Positions 9,141 to 17,326 of a DNA stretch of 64,000 nucleotides are shown here, piece by piece (positions within the stretch are counted from its first letter, which is position 1; each line of letters begins with the position of its first letter). The DNA comes from Streptomyces sp. PR69 (GTDB lineage Bacteria; Actinomycetota; Actinomycetes; Streptomycetales; Streptomycetaceae), in assembly GCF_026420845.1 (NCBI RefSeq), contig NZ_JAOWCB010000005.1, positions 1 to 64,000 of the forward strand, read 5' to 3'. The translations under genes and the position numbers were made by a program. Below the pieces are notes generated by a model, which made no database searches, had not been told where the DNA came from, and worked only from the letters and a program-made list of their open reading frames with translations.

Positions 9141-9829
9141 CCCTGCTGATCGACGATGTGACCCTCACCTACCCCGACGGCGAAGGGCGGCTGACCGCCC
9201 TCGACGCGGTCGGCCTGCATGTCCCCGCCGGATCGCTCACCGCCGTCGTCGGCCCCTCCGGCTCCGGCAAGTCCAGCCTGCTGGCCGTCGCCGCGACGCT
9301 CGTGCGCCCCGACCGCGGCCGGGTGTCCGTCGCCGGCGTCGACGCCGGCGGCCTGGACCGCACGGCGCGGGCCGCGCTGCGGCGCGAGCGCATCGGCATC
9401 GTCTTCCAGCAGCCGAACCTGCTGCCGTCGCTGACCGCGGCGGAGCAGCTGGAGGTGATGGCCCATCTGACCGGCCGTATATCCCCCTCGGTACGACGCA
9501 GGGCCCGCGACCTCCTCGACGCCGTCGGCCTCGCGGCTCTGGCCCGCCGCCGCCCGCATGAACTGTCCGGCGGTCAGCGCCAGCGCGTGAACATTGCACG
9601 GGCCCTGATGAACGACCTCGCGGTGCTGCTCGTCGACGAACCCACCAGCGCGCTGGACCGGGAACGGGGCGCGGAGGTGATCGACCTGCTGCTGGCGCTG
9701 ACGCGGGAGCGGGCGGTGGCGACGGTGGTCGTCACGCATGACGCGGGACATGCCGGGAGGGCGGACCGGGTGGCGACGATGCGGGACGGGCGGCTGGGGG
9801 CTCCGCCCCCGCACTCCCGTACGGCCTGA
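9137..9829 (+). CDS. ABC transporter ATP-binding protein (MacB/LolD type)
   Basis: A 230-residue ATPase with Walker A GPSGSGKSS, Q-loop VFQQPNLLPS, signature LSGGQRQRV, Walker B VLLVDEPTSALD and the switch His (VVVTHD). Start ATG 9137 overlaps the permease stop. The last ten or so residues (GAPPPHSRTA) are encoded inside a copy of the GGGGGCTCCGCCCCC intergenic hairpin repeat, so the gene has lost or never had its own end and terminates in the repeat. Confidence 0.92.
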   Translation: MTLLIDDVTLTYPDGEGRLTALDAVGLHVPAGSLTAVVGPSGSGKSSLLAVAATLVRPDRGRVSVAGVDAGGLDRTARAALRRERIGIVFQQPNLLPSLTAAEQLEVMAHLTGRISPSVRRRARDLLDAVGLAALARRRPHELSGGQRQRVNIARALMNDLAVLLVDEPTSALDRERGAEVIDLLLALTRERAVATVVVTHDAGHAGRADRVATMRDGRLGAPPPHSRTA

Positions 9830-10035
9830 CGGCCGTGTCCTCAAGCTCCCCCGGCTACCTCCCCCAGGCTCCGTCCGGGGGGACCCCACGGAGGTGCCCC
9901 CAGGCGGGGCTGGATTTTCCAGCCCCGCCTGGGGGTGCCGCCCAGCGGTAAGCCGGGGGAGATTGAGGCGCGAGGGCCGGAAACCAAGCCCCGCCGGCGA
10001 TTGAGGCGCGGGGGTCCGGGGGCGGAGCCCCCGGG
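9830..10035. repeat. modular GC-rich hairpin repeat between convergent genes
   Basis: No gene. This block contains modules seen elsewhere in the window: the ACGGCCTGACGGCCGT hairpin, CTCCCCCGGCTACCTCCCCC, CCGGCGATTGAGGCGCGGGG and, at its right end, a GGGGGC-GGA-GCCCCC hairpin. Its centre is the strongest stem in the block (9897-9935, listed separately). Placed between convergent genes it probably works as a bidirectional terminator. Confidence 0.75.
9897..9935. terminator. long perfect hairpin, bidirectional terminator candidate
   Basis: An 18-bp perfect stem (arms 9897-9914 and 9918-9935, beginning CCCCCAGGCGGGGCTGGA) with a TTT loop, between the convergent ABC ATPase and IclR genes. There is no T-tract, as is common for Streptomyces terminators. 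Confidence 0.7.
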
Positions 10036-10836
10036 TCAGCCCTGGCTCCCCGTGCTGGCCAGCGCCGCGGAAAGATCGCGCGCGACCTCCTGGAGCACCG
10101 GGACGATCTTCTCCGTCGCCGCCTCCGTCACCCGGCCCGCCGGGCCCGAGATGGAGATCGCCGCGGCCGTGGGCGACTCGGGCACGGAGACGGCGAGGCA
10201 GCGGACGCCGATCTCCTGCTCGTTGTCGTCGACCGCGTAACCCGCCTGCCGGACCTGCTCCAGGGCGGCCAGGAAGCCCTCGGGCGTGGTGATGGTCTTC
10301 TCGGTGGCGGCGGGCATGCCCGTACGGGCCAGGAGCGCGCGGACCTCGTCGGGCGGGGTGTGGGCGAGGAGGGCCTTGCCGACGCCGGTGGAGTGGGGCA
10401 GCACACGCCGGCCCACCTCGGTGAACATGCGCATGGAGTGCTTGGACGGCACCTGCGCCACGTACACGATCTCGTCGCCGTCGAGGAGCGCCATGTTGGC
10501 TGTCTCGCCGGTCTCCTCGACGAGGCGGGCGAGATAGGGCCGCGCCCAGGTGCCCAGCAGGCGGGAGGCGGACTCGCCCAGGCGGATCAGCCGGGGGCCG
10601 AGGGCGTAGCGCCGGTTGGGCTGCTGGCGGACGTATCCGCACGCGACGAGCGTGCGCATGAGACGGTGGATGGTGGGCAGCGGCAGCCCGCTCGCCGCGG
10701 ACAGCTCGCTCAGTCCGACCTCGCCGCCCGCGTCGGCCATTCTCTCAAGCAGGTCGAAGGCGCGTTCCAGGGACTGCACGCCGCCGCTGTTGGCGGTCTT
10801 GGCGGCGTCGGTGGTGCTGGCGCTGGACGTCGGCAC
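10036..10836 (-). CDS. allR: IclR-family repressor, probable allantoin regulator AllR
   Basis: A 266-residue IclR-family protein: winged helix-turn-helix at about 20-80 (SLERAFDLLERMADAGGEVG, GLPLPTIHRLMRTLV) and the IclR effector-binding domain after residue 95 (MRMFTEVGRRVLPHSTGVGK, ending with a Cys-containing GVRCLAVSVPE segment). It is divergent from allantoinase and allantoicase, the same arrangement as the characterised AllR locus of Streptomyces coelicolor, where AllR represses allantoin genes. GTG 10836 has GAAAGGAC a few bases upstream. The assignment to AllR rests on context and family resemblance. Confidence 0.85.
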   Translation of the reverse strand: MPTSSASTTDAAKTANSGGVQSLERAFDLLERMADAGGEVGLSELSAASGLPLPTIHRLMRTLVACGYVRQQPNRRYALGPRLIRLGESASRLLGTWARPYLARLVEETGETANMALLDGDEIVYVAQVPSKHSMRMFTEVGRRVLPHSTGVGKALLAHTPPDEVRALLARTGMPAATEKTITTPEGFLAALEQVRQAGYAVDDNEQEIGVRCLAVSVPESPTAAAISISGPAGRVTEAATEKIVPVLQEVARDLSAALASTGSQG

Positions 10837-10899
10837 GGGCGGTCCTTTCGGGCAGGCAGGGCGAGGCAGCAGCGTACCGGCCGGTCTTGCGCCCTCTCC

Positions 10900-11034
10900 T
10901 TGGCGGAAGCAACCTTCTGCTTAGTGGAATTGTACTTTCACTTTGTGGAAGCGCACAAGGGTCGTCCCGGTACGCCCGGTGACCCTTGACTGAAGCAGTC
11001 CCGTGGATGAAGACTCCTTCAACAGTTCGTTGAA
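10900..11034. promoter_or_regulatory. divergent allR/allB control region with IclR-type palindromes
   Basis: The intergenic region holds several AT-richer inverted repeats typical of IclR-family operators. One is CTTTCAC-TTT-GTGGAAG (10932-10948, one mismatch), overlapping GTGGAATTGTACTTTCAC (about 10924-10941). Another is the perfect TTCAAC-AGTTC-GTTGAA at 11018-11034, which ends just before the allB ribosome site and so could block elongation or initiation. AllR is the natural ligand. The binding claim is inference. Confidence 0.5.
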
Positions 11035-11051
11035 TTTCGGGAGGAGTACGG

Positions 11052-12386
11052 GTGGACGTCAATCTGGTGCTGCGCTCGACGCGCGTCATCACCCCGGAAG
11101 GCATGCGGCCGGCCTCGGTGGCCGTCGCCGGCGAGACGATCGCCGCGGTCCTCCCGTACGACGCGGAGCCGCCCGCCGGAGCGAGCGTCGAGGACGTCGG
11201 CGACCACGTCCTGCTGCCCGGTCTCGTCGACACCCACGTCCATGTGAACGACCCCGGCCGCACCGAGTGGGAAGGCTTCTACACCGCCACCCGCGCCGCG
11301 GCCGCCGGCGGCATCACCACCCTGCTGGACATGCCGCTGAACTCCCTCCCGCCGACCACGACCGTCGGCCATCTGCGCACCAAGCAGGAGGTCGCCCGCC
11401 CCAAGGCGCATATCGACACCGGCTTCTGGGGCGGCGCCATCGGCTCCAACCTCAAGGATCTGCGGCCGCTGCACGACGCGGGCGTCTTCGGCTTCAAATG
11501 CTTCCTGTCGCCCTCCGGAGTCGAGGAGTTCCCGGAACTCGACCAGGAGCAGCTCGCCCGCGCCATGGCCGAGATCGCCGGCTTCGGCGGACTGCTCATC
11601 GTGCACGCCGAGGACCCGCACCATCTCGCCGCCGCCCCCCAGAAGGCCGGCCCCCAGTACGCGGACTTCCTCGCCTCGCGCCCCCGCGACGCCGAGAACA
11701 CGGCCATCGAGAGCCTCATCGGCCACGCCCGGCGGCTCGGCGCGCGCGTCCATGTGCTGCATCTGTCCTCCTCCGACGCCCTGCCGATGATCGCGGCCGC
11801 CCGCCGGGAGGGGGTGCGGATCACGGTGGAGACCTGCCCGCACTTCCTCACCCTCACCGCCGAGGAGGTCCCCGACGGGGCGACGGAGTTCAAGTGCTGC
11901 CCGCCCATCCGCGAGCGGGAGAACCAGGACGCGCTGTGGCAGGGCCTGGCCGACGGCGTAATCGACTGCATCGTCTCCGACCACTCCCCGTGCACCACCG
12001 ACCTCAAGACCCCCGACTTCGCGTCCGCCTGGGGCGGCATCTCCTCCCTCCAGCTGGGGCTGCCGGCGATCTGGACCGAGGCCCGCAAGCGCGGCCACAG
12101 CCTTGAGGACGTCGTCCGCTGGATGGCGGCGGCCCCCGCCGCGCTCGCGGGACTCAGCCGGAAGGGCGTCATCGAAGCCGGCCGGGACGCCGACTTCGCG
12201 GTCCTCGCGCCCGACGAGACCTTCACCGTCGACCCGGCCGAACTCCACCACCGCAACCAGGTCACGGCCTACGCGGGCAAGACCCTGCACGGAGTCGTCA
12301 CCGCGACGTGGCTGCGCGGCCGACGCATCGTGGAGAACGGCACCCTGGCCGCGCCGAGCGGCCGGCTGCTCGAAAGGAACAACTGA
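11052..12386 (+). CDS. allB: allantoinase
   Basis: A 444-residue cyclic amidohydrolase that opens allantoin to allantoate in purine nitrogen salvage. Visible dinuclear-metal-site motifs are [10 protein letters not shown] (HxH) near residue 59, the carboxylated-Lys segment [11 protein letters not shown] near 155, metal His in [10 protein letters not shown] and [10 protein letters not shown], and the metal Asp in [10 protein letters not shown]. Start GTG 11052 follows GGGAGGAG. Four bases separate it from allantoicase, so the pair is an operon. Cytoplasmic. Confidence 0.93.
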   Translation: MDVNLVLRSTRVITPEGMRPASVAVAGETIAAVLPYDAEPPAGASVEDVGDHVLLPGLVDTHVHVNDPGRTEWEGFYTATRAAAAGGITTLLDMPLNSLPPTTTVGHLRTKQEVARPKAHIDTGFWGGAIGSNLKDLRPLHDAGVFGFKCFLSPSGVEEFPELDQEQLARAMAEIAGFGGLLIVHAEDPHHLAAAPQKAGPQYADFLASRPRDAENTAIESLIGHARRLGARVHVLHLSSSDALPMIAAARREGVRITVETCPHFLTLTAEEVPDGATEFKCCPPIRERENQDALWQGLADGVIDCIVSDHSPCTTDLKTPDFASAWGGISSLQLGLPAIWTEARKRGHSLEDVVRWMAAAPAALAGLSRKGVIEAGRDADFAVLAPDETFTVDPAELHHRNQVTAYAGKTLHGVVTATWLRGRRIVENGTLAAPSGRLLERNN

Positions 12387-12390
12387 AACC

Positions 12391-13512
12391 GTGTCCATAC
12401 CCTCCTTCACCGGCGACGCCAGTCCCTACGGCGGCGGCGACCCGTACGCGGACTACCGCACGGCCGAGTTCCCCTTCACCCACCTCGCCGACCTCGCCGA
12501 CCGGCGGCTCGGCGCCGGTGTGATCGCCGCCAATGACGAGTTCTTCGCCGAGCGGGAGAACCTCCTCAAGCCCGAGCCCGCGGAGTTCGACCCGGAGCAC
12601 TTCGGCCACAAGGGCAAGATCATGGACGGCTGGGAGACCCGCCGCCGCCGCGGCGTCTCCGCGGAGCGGCCGCACCCCGCCGAGGGCGACCACGACTGGG
12701 CGCTCGTACGGCTCGGCGCGCCCGGCGTCATCCGCGGCGTCGTCGTCGACACGGCCCACTTCCGCGGCAACTATCCGCAGGCGGTCTCCATCGAGGCCAC
12801 GTCCGTCCCCGGAACCCCCTCGCCCGAGCAGCTCCTCGGCGACGGCGTCAAGTGGACGACCCTCGTCCCCCGCACCGCCATCGGCGGCCACGCCGCCAAC
12901 GGCTTCGCCGTCGACGCCGAGCAGCGCTTCACCCATCTGCGCGTCAACCAGCACCCCGACGGCGGCATCGCCCGGCTCCGCGTGTACGGCGAAGTCGCCC
13001 CCGACCCCGCCTGGCTGAAGGCCCTCGGCACCTTCGACCTCGCGGCCCTGGAGAACGGCGGGCAGGTCGAGGACGCCTCCGACCGCTTCTACTCCCCGGC
13101 GACCAACACCATCCAGCCCGGCCGCTCCCGCAAGATGGACGACGGCTGGGAGACCCGCCGCCGCCGGGACAAGGGCAACGACTGGATCCGCTACCGGCTC
13201 GCCGAGCAGTCCGAGATCCGCGCCATCGAGATCGACACCGCCTGCCTCAAGGGCAACAGCGCGGGCTGGGCGGCGCTGTCCGTACGGGACGGCGGGGAAG
13301 GCGAGGCGGGCGAGTGGACCGAGGTACTGCCCCGCACCCGGCTCCAGCCGGACACCAACCACCGCTTCGTGCTGGACACCCCGGCCGTCGGCCGCCAGGT
13401 CCGCATCGACATCTACCCGGACGGCGGGTTCTCCCGGCTGCGGCTGTACGGCTCGCTGACCGAGCAGGGCGCGAACCGGCTGGCCGCCCGCCACCAGGAG
13501 CTCGGCGGCTGA
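12391..13512 (+). CDS. alc: allantoicase
   Basis: A 373-residue protein made of two tandem allantoicase (jelly-roll) repeats. Each contains the pattern KMDGWETRRRR or a close variant (KIMDGWETRRRRG in the first, RKMDDGWETRRRRD in the second), an FRGNYPQ / LKGNSAG segment, and an LRVxxxPDGGxxRLRxYG end. The enzyme splits allantoate into ureidoglycolate and urea. Start GTG 12391 follows AAAGGAAC, and the gene lies directly downstream of allB. No ureidoglycolate lyase or glyoxylate carboligase is in the window, so the downstream glyoxylate steps are encoded elsewhere. Confidence 0.93.
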   Translation: MSIPSFTGDASPYGGGDPYADYRTAEFPFTHLADLADRRLGAGVIAANDEFFAERENLLKPEPAEFDPEHFGHKGKIMDGWETRRRRGVSAERPHPAEGDHDWALVRLGAPGVIRGVVVDTAHFRGNYPQAVSIEATSVPGTPSPEQLLGDGVKWTTLVPRTAIGGHAANGFAVDAEQRFTHLRVNQHPDGGIARLRVYGEVAPDPAWLKALGTFDLAALENGGQVEDASDRFYSPATNTIQPGRSRKMDDGWETRRRRDKGNDWIRYRLAEQSEIRAIEIDTACLKGNSAGWAALSVRDGGEGEAGEWTEVLPRTRLQPDTNHRFVLDTPAVGRQVRIDIYPDGGFSRLRLYGSLTEQGANRLAARHQELGG

Positions 13513-13531
13513 GCGAGCACGACGATCAAGA

Positions 13532-13580
13532 CCCGGGCGGCGGCGACACCGCCCGGGCCCCCGCTGTGGTCGCGGGGGCC
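13532..13580 (+). terminator. double hairpin terminator after allantoicase
   Basis: Two adjoining perfect 9-bp stems: CCCGGGCGG with CCGCCCGGG (13532-13557) and GGCCCCCGC with GCGGGGGCC (13556-13580). They share two bases, so they may be mutually exclusive folds. They begin 20 bases after the allantoicase stop. Confidence 0.65.
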
Positions 13581-13735
13581 GGGCCTTTCGCGCGAACGAA
13601 AAGGCCCCAAGACGCGGGGCGCACCGGCTGACAGCACCGGCGCGCCCCGCGCGCCGCGCCCGCCCGCCGATGAGTCCGGGGCGACAGTGGAGTCGACACT
13701 GCACCGACTGCCACTCCACACAAGGGAGCCCCGCC

Positions 13736-14362
13736 ATGGCGCAGCTCACATTCATTCAGTTCCTCACGCTCGACGGCGTCTACCAGGGGCCCGGCGGCCC
13801 CGACGAAGACCGCAGCGGAGGCTTCGAACACGGCGGCTGGCTCGTCCCCTTCGCCGACGACGACATGGGCCGCTTTGTGAACGAGGTCTTCGACCGCGCC
13901 GGGGCCTTCCTCCTCGGCCGCAGGACGTACGACATCTTCGCCTCCTACTGGCCCCGGGTGACCGACGAAGACGACCCCATCGCCTCCCGCCTCAACCACC
14001 TGCCCAAATACGTGGTCTCCCGCACGCTGCGGCACGCCGACTGGGAGGGCTCTGCGATCGTCAGCGGCGACGACGACGCCGTGGCGGCAGAGGTGGCCCG
14101 GCTCAAGGAGGAGCAGCCGGAAGGCGAGCTCCAGATCCACGGCAGCGCCACACTGGCGCGGTCGCTGCTGGCCCGCGACCTGATCGACGTGTGCCACCTG
14201 CTCGTCTATCCGGTCGCGGTGGGCCAGGGGCAGCGGCTCTTCCAGGACCTGCCGCTGCCGACCGCCTTCGAGCTGACCGACCACCGCACGACGGCCGCCG
14301 GGGTCGCCATTCACACCTACCGGCCCGCGGGGCGTGCGACGTTCGGCACGATCGGCGCCTGA
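13736..14362 (+). CDS. dihydrofolate-reductase-family (RibD C-terminal-like) protein
   Basis: A 208-residue protein of the RibD_C/DHFR superfamily. It has the N-terminal strand QLTFIQFLTLDGVYQGPGGP, the NAD(P)H-pocket segment LLGRRTYDIFASYWP, KYVVSRTL, ELQIHGSATLARSLLARDLI and the C-terminal LLVYPVAVGQGQRLFQD signature common to the dihydrofolate reductase family protein group (YyaP/YwjB-like). ATG 13736 has AAGGGAG upstream. Substrate unknown; probably a standalone NADPH reductase rather than a folate or riboflavin enzyme. Confidence 0.85.
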   Translation: MAQLTFIQFLTLDGVYQGPGGPDEDRSGGFEHGGWLVPFADDDMGRFVNEVFDRAGAFLLGRRTYDIFASYWPRVTDEDDPIASRLNHLPKYVVSRTLRHADWEGSAIVSGDDDAVAAEVARLKEEQPEGELQIHGSATLARSLLARDLIDVCHLLVYPVAVGQGQRLFQDLPLPTAFELTDHRTTAAGVAIHTYRPAGRATFGTIGA

Positions 14363-14407
14363 ATCCCGTGATTCCCGGGCCTTGAGCCGGGGCGCTGACT
14401 CCCGGGC

Positions 14408-14635
14408 TCAGAACCCGCCGCCCCTTCCGGCGCGGTCCGCGACCATCAGCATCCCGAAGCCCACCACGGCGTAGACCGCGTACGCGAAGAGCTCCTTGCC
14501 GTCCAGGAAGCCGAACGTCTCCACCGCGTACCGGGTGAACCCGAGGAAGGGAAACCAGCCCGTCAGCTCGCGGATCACTCCGCAACCGCCCACCACGAGC
14601 AGCGCCGTCCCGGCGAACTCCAGAATCTTCTTCAT
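14408..14635 (-). CDS. small two-helix membrane protein
   Basis: A 75-residue hydrophobic protein starting MKKILEFAGTALLVVGGCGV with two membrane segments (about 6-24 and 51-68) joined by a loop with GWFPFLGFTRYAVETFGFLD. The codon bias is typical of the neighbours, and the upstream in-frame extension overlaps the divergent histidine kinase and is rejected. No recognisable function. Divergent from the histidine kinase at 14804. Confidence 0.55.
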   Translation of the reverse strand: MKKILEFAGTALLVVGGCGVIRELTGWFPFLGFTRYAVETFGFLDGKELFAYAVYAVVGFGMLMVADRAGRGGGF

Positions 14636-14790
14636 GGGGCGATGGTGGACGCGGTGCGCACGGCCCCGCTTCGGCCGTCGGAACACGGTCCAGGGCCGAA
14701 GGTACGCCGAGAGCCCGACGAAAGTCCGCACTGTCCGCGACTCAAGCAGCGCGTCTCTCTCCGCTGCCCCGGCCCCGGCCCCTGCCTGCG

Positions 14791-14806
14791 TAGATTTATC
14801 GATATG
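14791..14806 (+). promoter_or_regulatory. -10 element of a probable leaderless kinase transcript
   Basis: TAGATT at 14791-14796 is followed by 7 nt and then ATG 14804, the spacing seen at leaderless Streptomyces genes. There is no purine-rich ribosome site before the start. TATCGATA, a perfect 8-bp palindrome, lies at 14797-14804. Confidence 0.5.
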
Positions 14807-16066
14807 ACTCGCGCCACCCCCGCCCCTGGCGTCTCCCGTGCGGAGTATCCCTGGCTGCTCCCCTCCGCTCTGAGCGACCCCGAGCTGCCCGGCGACCGGG
14901 GCGGCCGGGAGCGGCCGCGGCGGACCGTACGCGACTGGATCGTCGACACCTGCGCCTTCGTGTTCGCCGCCTTCATCGGACTGGTCGCCCTGGAGTCGGT
15001 CCTGGAAGCCGACAACGCCGAGATCGTGATCTTCCTGGATCTGATCGCCGGGCTCGCCGCCTGTCTGGCGGTCTGGCTGCGGCGCAGGTGGCCCATGGGG
15101 CTGGCCGTGACGCTGGTGGTGGTGGGCACGCTGGCCCCGGCCGCGGGCGGCGCGATGCTGGTGGCCCTGTTCAGCGTCGCGGTGCACCGGCCGTTCAAGC
15201 CGGTCGCCGCCGTGGCGGCCCTGGCGGTCGCCGCCAGCGTCGTCCAGCCGTTCGTACGCCCCGACCCCACGCTGTCCCTCTGGGGCTCGATCGTGCTGGG
15301 CGCCGTGTTCGTGCTGCTCGCCATCGGCTGGGGCATGCTCGTACGCGCCCGCCGACAGCTGGTGATCGCCCTGCGGGAACGGGCCATGCGCGCGGAGAGC
15401 GAGGCGGAGCTGCGCGCCGAGCGAGCCCAGCGGCTGGCCCGTGAGGCCATCGCACGCGAGATGCACGATGTGCTCGCCCACCGGCTCACCCTGCTCAGCG
15501 TGCACGCCGGCGCGCTGGAGTTCCGGCCGGACGCGAAGCCCGCGGAGATCGCCCGCGCGGCGGGAGTGATCCGGGACAGCGCGCATGAGGCCCTGCAGGA
15601 TCTGCGCGAGATCATCGGCGTGCTCCGCACCCCCGGAGAGGCGGCCGCGGGCGGCGGCGTCGCCGAACGCCCGCAGCCCACCCTGGCGACCCTGGACTCG
15701 CTGATCGCCGAGTCACGGGAGGCCGGGATGAAGGTCACCCTCGACAACCGCGTCCCGGACCCCTCCGCCGTGCCCGCGGCCACCGGACGCACCGTCTACC
15801 GCATCGCCCAGGAGGCGCTGACCAATGCGCGCAAGCACGCTCCGGGAACGGAGGTCACCGTCCGCGTCGCCGGCGAGCGCGGACAGGGGCTCACCGTCGA
15901 GGTGGTCAACCCGGCCCCCGCCGGCGACGTCGAGGCCGTGCCCGGCTCAGGACAGGGGCTGATCGGACTGACCGAGCGCGCCGCCCTCGCGGGCGGCCGT
16001 CTCGACCATGGACCGGACCCGGACGGCGGGTTCCGCGTCCACGCCTGGCTACCGTGGCCCCCATGA
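14804..16066 (+). CDS. two-component sensor histidine kinase
   Basis: A 420-residue kinase: Pro/Arg-rich N-terminus, about five transmembrane helices (residues about 45-180), coiled coil (LRERAMRAESEAELRAERAQ), HisKA_3 motif AREMHDVLAHRLTLLSVHAG with the phospho-His near residue 221, then HATPase (EALTNARKHAPGTE, GSGQGLIGLTERAALAGG). The canonical D-box DxGxG is replaced by NPAPAGD, so the ATP-binding domain is somewhat degenerate although the final glycine box is good. ATG 14804 lies 7 nt after TAGATT, so the transcript is probably leaderless. It overlaps the regulator by ATGA. Confidence 0.9.
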   Translation: MTRATPAPGVSRAEYPWLLPSALSDPELPGDRGGRERPRRTVRDWIVDTCAFVFAAFIGLVALESVLEADNAEIVIFLDLIAGLAACLAVWLRRRWPMGLAVTLVVVGTLAPAAGGAMLVALFSVAVHRPFKPVAAVAALAVAASVVQPFVRPDPTLSLWGSIVLGAVFVLLAIGWGMLVRARRQLVIALRERAMRAESEAELRAERAQRLAREAIAREMHDVLAHRLTLLSVHAGALEFRPDAKPAEIARAAGVIRDSAHEALQDLREIIGVLRTPGEAAAGGGVAERPQPTLATLDSLIAESREAGMKVTLDNRVPDPSAVPAATGRTVYRIAQEALTNARKHAPGTEVTVRVAGERGQGLTVEVVNPAPAGDVEAVPGSGQGLIGLTERAALAGGRLDHGPDPDGGFRVHAWLPWPP

Positions 16067-16755
16067 CCGCACAGACCACCCCTCCCATCCGGCTTCTCGT
16101 CGTCGACGACGACCCCCTCGTACGGGCCGGGCTCTCCCTGATGCTCGGCGGCGCCGACGGCATCGAGATCGTGGGGGAGGGGGCGGACGGCGCGGAGGTC
16201 CCCGCGCTCGTCGAGGAACGGTCCCCCGACGTGGTCCTCATGGACATCCGGATGCCGACCGTGGACGGCCTGACCGCCACCGAGGAACTGCGCCGCCTGC
16301 CGAAGGCCCCCGAAGTCGTGGTCCTCACCACCTTCCACGCCGACCGACAGGTGCTCCGGGCGCTGCGCGCCGGGGCCGCCGGCTTCGTCCTCAAGGACAC
16401 GCCGCCCGGGCAGATCGTCGAAGCGGTGCGCAGAGTCGCGGCGGGGGAGCCGGTGCTCTCCCCGGCCGTCACCCGGCAGTTGATGGCGCATGTCGCCGAC
16501 AGCGCGGGCGACGAGCGCGCCCTGCGCGCACGGGCGCGGCTGGACGCGCTCGCCGAACGTGAACACGAGGTGGCCGTCGCCGTCGGCCACGGCCGCTCCA
16601 ATGCGGAGATCGCCGCGGAGCTCTATATGAGCGTCCCCACCGTCAAGGCCCATGTCTCCCGCATCCTCGCCAAGCTCGAGCTCAACAATCGGGTGCAGAT
16701 CGCGCTGCTGGTGCATGACGCGGGGCTGCTCGACGAGGACGAGCCGAGGCCGTAA
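16063..16755 (+). CDS. LuxR-type response regulator
   Basis: A 230-residue NarL-type regulator. The receiver has acidic residues D15-D17, phospho-acceptor D61 (VVLMDIRMPTVDG), Thr (VVLTTFHADRQ) and Lys (FVLKDTPPGQ). The helix-turn-helix is at about 158-215 (LAEREHEVAVAVGHGRSNAE, VPTVKAHVSRILAKLEL). ATG 16063 overlaps the kinase stop; GTG 16054 is a weaker in-frame alternative. Partner of the kinase at 14804. Confidence 0.93.
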   Translation: MTAQTTPPIRLLVVDDDPLVRAGLSLMLGGADGIEIVGEGADGAEVPALVEERSPDVVLMDIRMPTVDGLTATEELRRLPKAPEVVVLTTFHADRQVLRALRAGAAGFVLKDTPPGQIVEAVRRVAAGEPVLSPAVTRQLMAHVADSAGDERALRARARLDALAEREHEVAVAVGHGRSNAEIAAELYMSVPTVKAHVSRILAKLELNNRVQIALLVHDAGLLDEDEPRP

Positions 16756-16774
16756 CTGGGGGCTCCGCCCCCAG
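16756..16774 (+). terminator. hairpin terminator after response regulator
   Basis: CTGGGGGC-TCC-GCCCCCAG, an 8-bp perfect stem beginning immediately after the TAA of the response regulator. It is also the first module of the long repeat block that follows. Confidence 0.7.
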
Positions 16775-17326
16775 ACCCTCTCCGGGGGGAGGGGCTGCGG
16801 GGCTGCCGCCCCACGCCCCCTGACGGGCGGCAGCTTCGCGCCGCCGCCCCTTGTACGGCCTGAAGGCCGTGCCCTCAAACTCCCCCGGCTACCTCACCCG
16901 GACGGAGTCTGGGGGTACCCCCACGGAGGTGCCCCAGGGGTGCCCCCACGGAGGCGCCCCCAGAAGGTGCCCCCAACGGGCTTGATTTGGCTGCGCCAAA
17001 TCCCAGCCTTGTCGGCGTTTGCGGCGCGGGGGCCAGAACCATCCAGCCGCGCCGGCGTTTGAGGCGCAAGGGTCTGCACGCTCAGCCCCGCCTGGGGGCA
17101 CCTCCGCGGGGGTCCCCCCGGACGGAGTCTGGGGGAGGTAGCTGGGGGAGTTTGAGGCGGGAGGGCCCGCACAATCCAGCCCCGCCGGCGTTTGAGGAGC
17201 GGGGGTTCGGGGGCGGAGCCCCAGTAAAGCGGGGTCTGGGGCGGAGCCCCAGTTTCGGGAAGGGGCGGGGAGGGGAAGAGGCCCGCCGCAAGGCGAAAGG
17301 TGCCCGATGCACACAAGGAGGCCCCC
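16775..17326. repeat. 550-bp block of modular intergenic repeats
   Basis: No gene supported. The block strings together modules seen elsewhere in the window: TACGGCCTGAAGGCCGT, CTCCCCCGGCTACCT, CACGGAGGTGCCCC, GATTTGGC-TGC-GCCAAATC (perfect 8-bp stem, 16984-17002), four copies of CCGGCGTTTGAGG-like or GGCGTTTGCGG-like sequence (about 17008, 17060, 17185 and variants) and repeated GGGGCGGAGCCCC hairpins (about 17211-17250). It ends at the AAGGAGG ribosome site of the P450. This is the longest member of the repeat family in the window. Confidence 0.75.

Noticed and set aside
15088..15455. Arg/Gly-rich alternative frames inside the histidine kinase and many similar shadows elsewhere
   Set aside because: They are out-of-frame readings of high-GC coding DNA with Arg/Ala/Gly/Pro bias and no homology.
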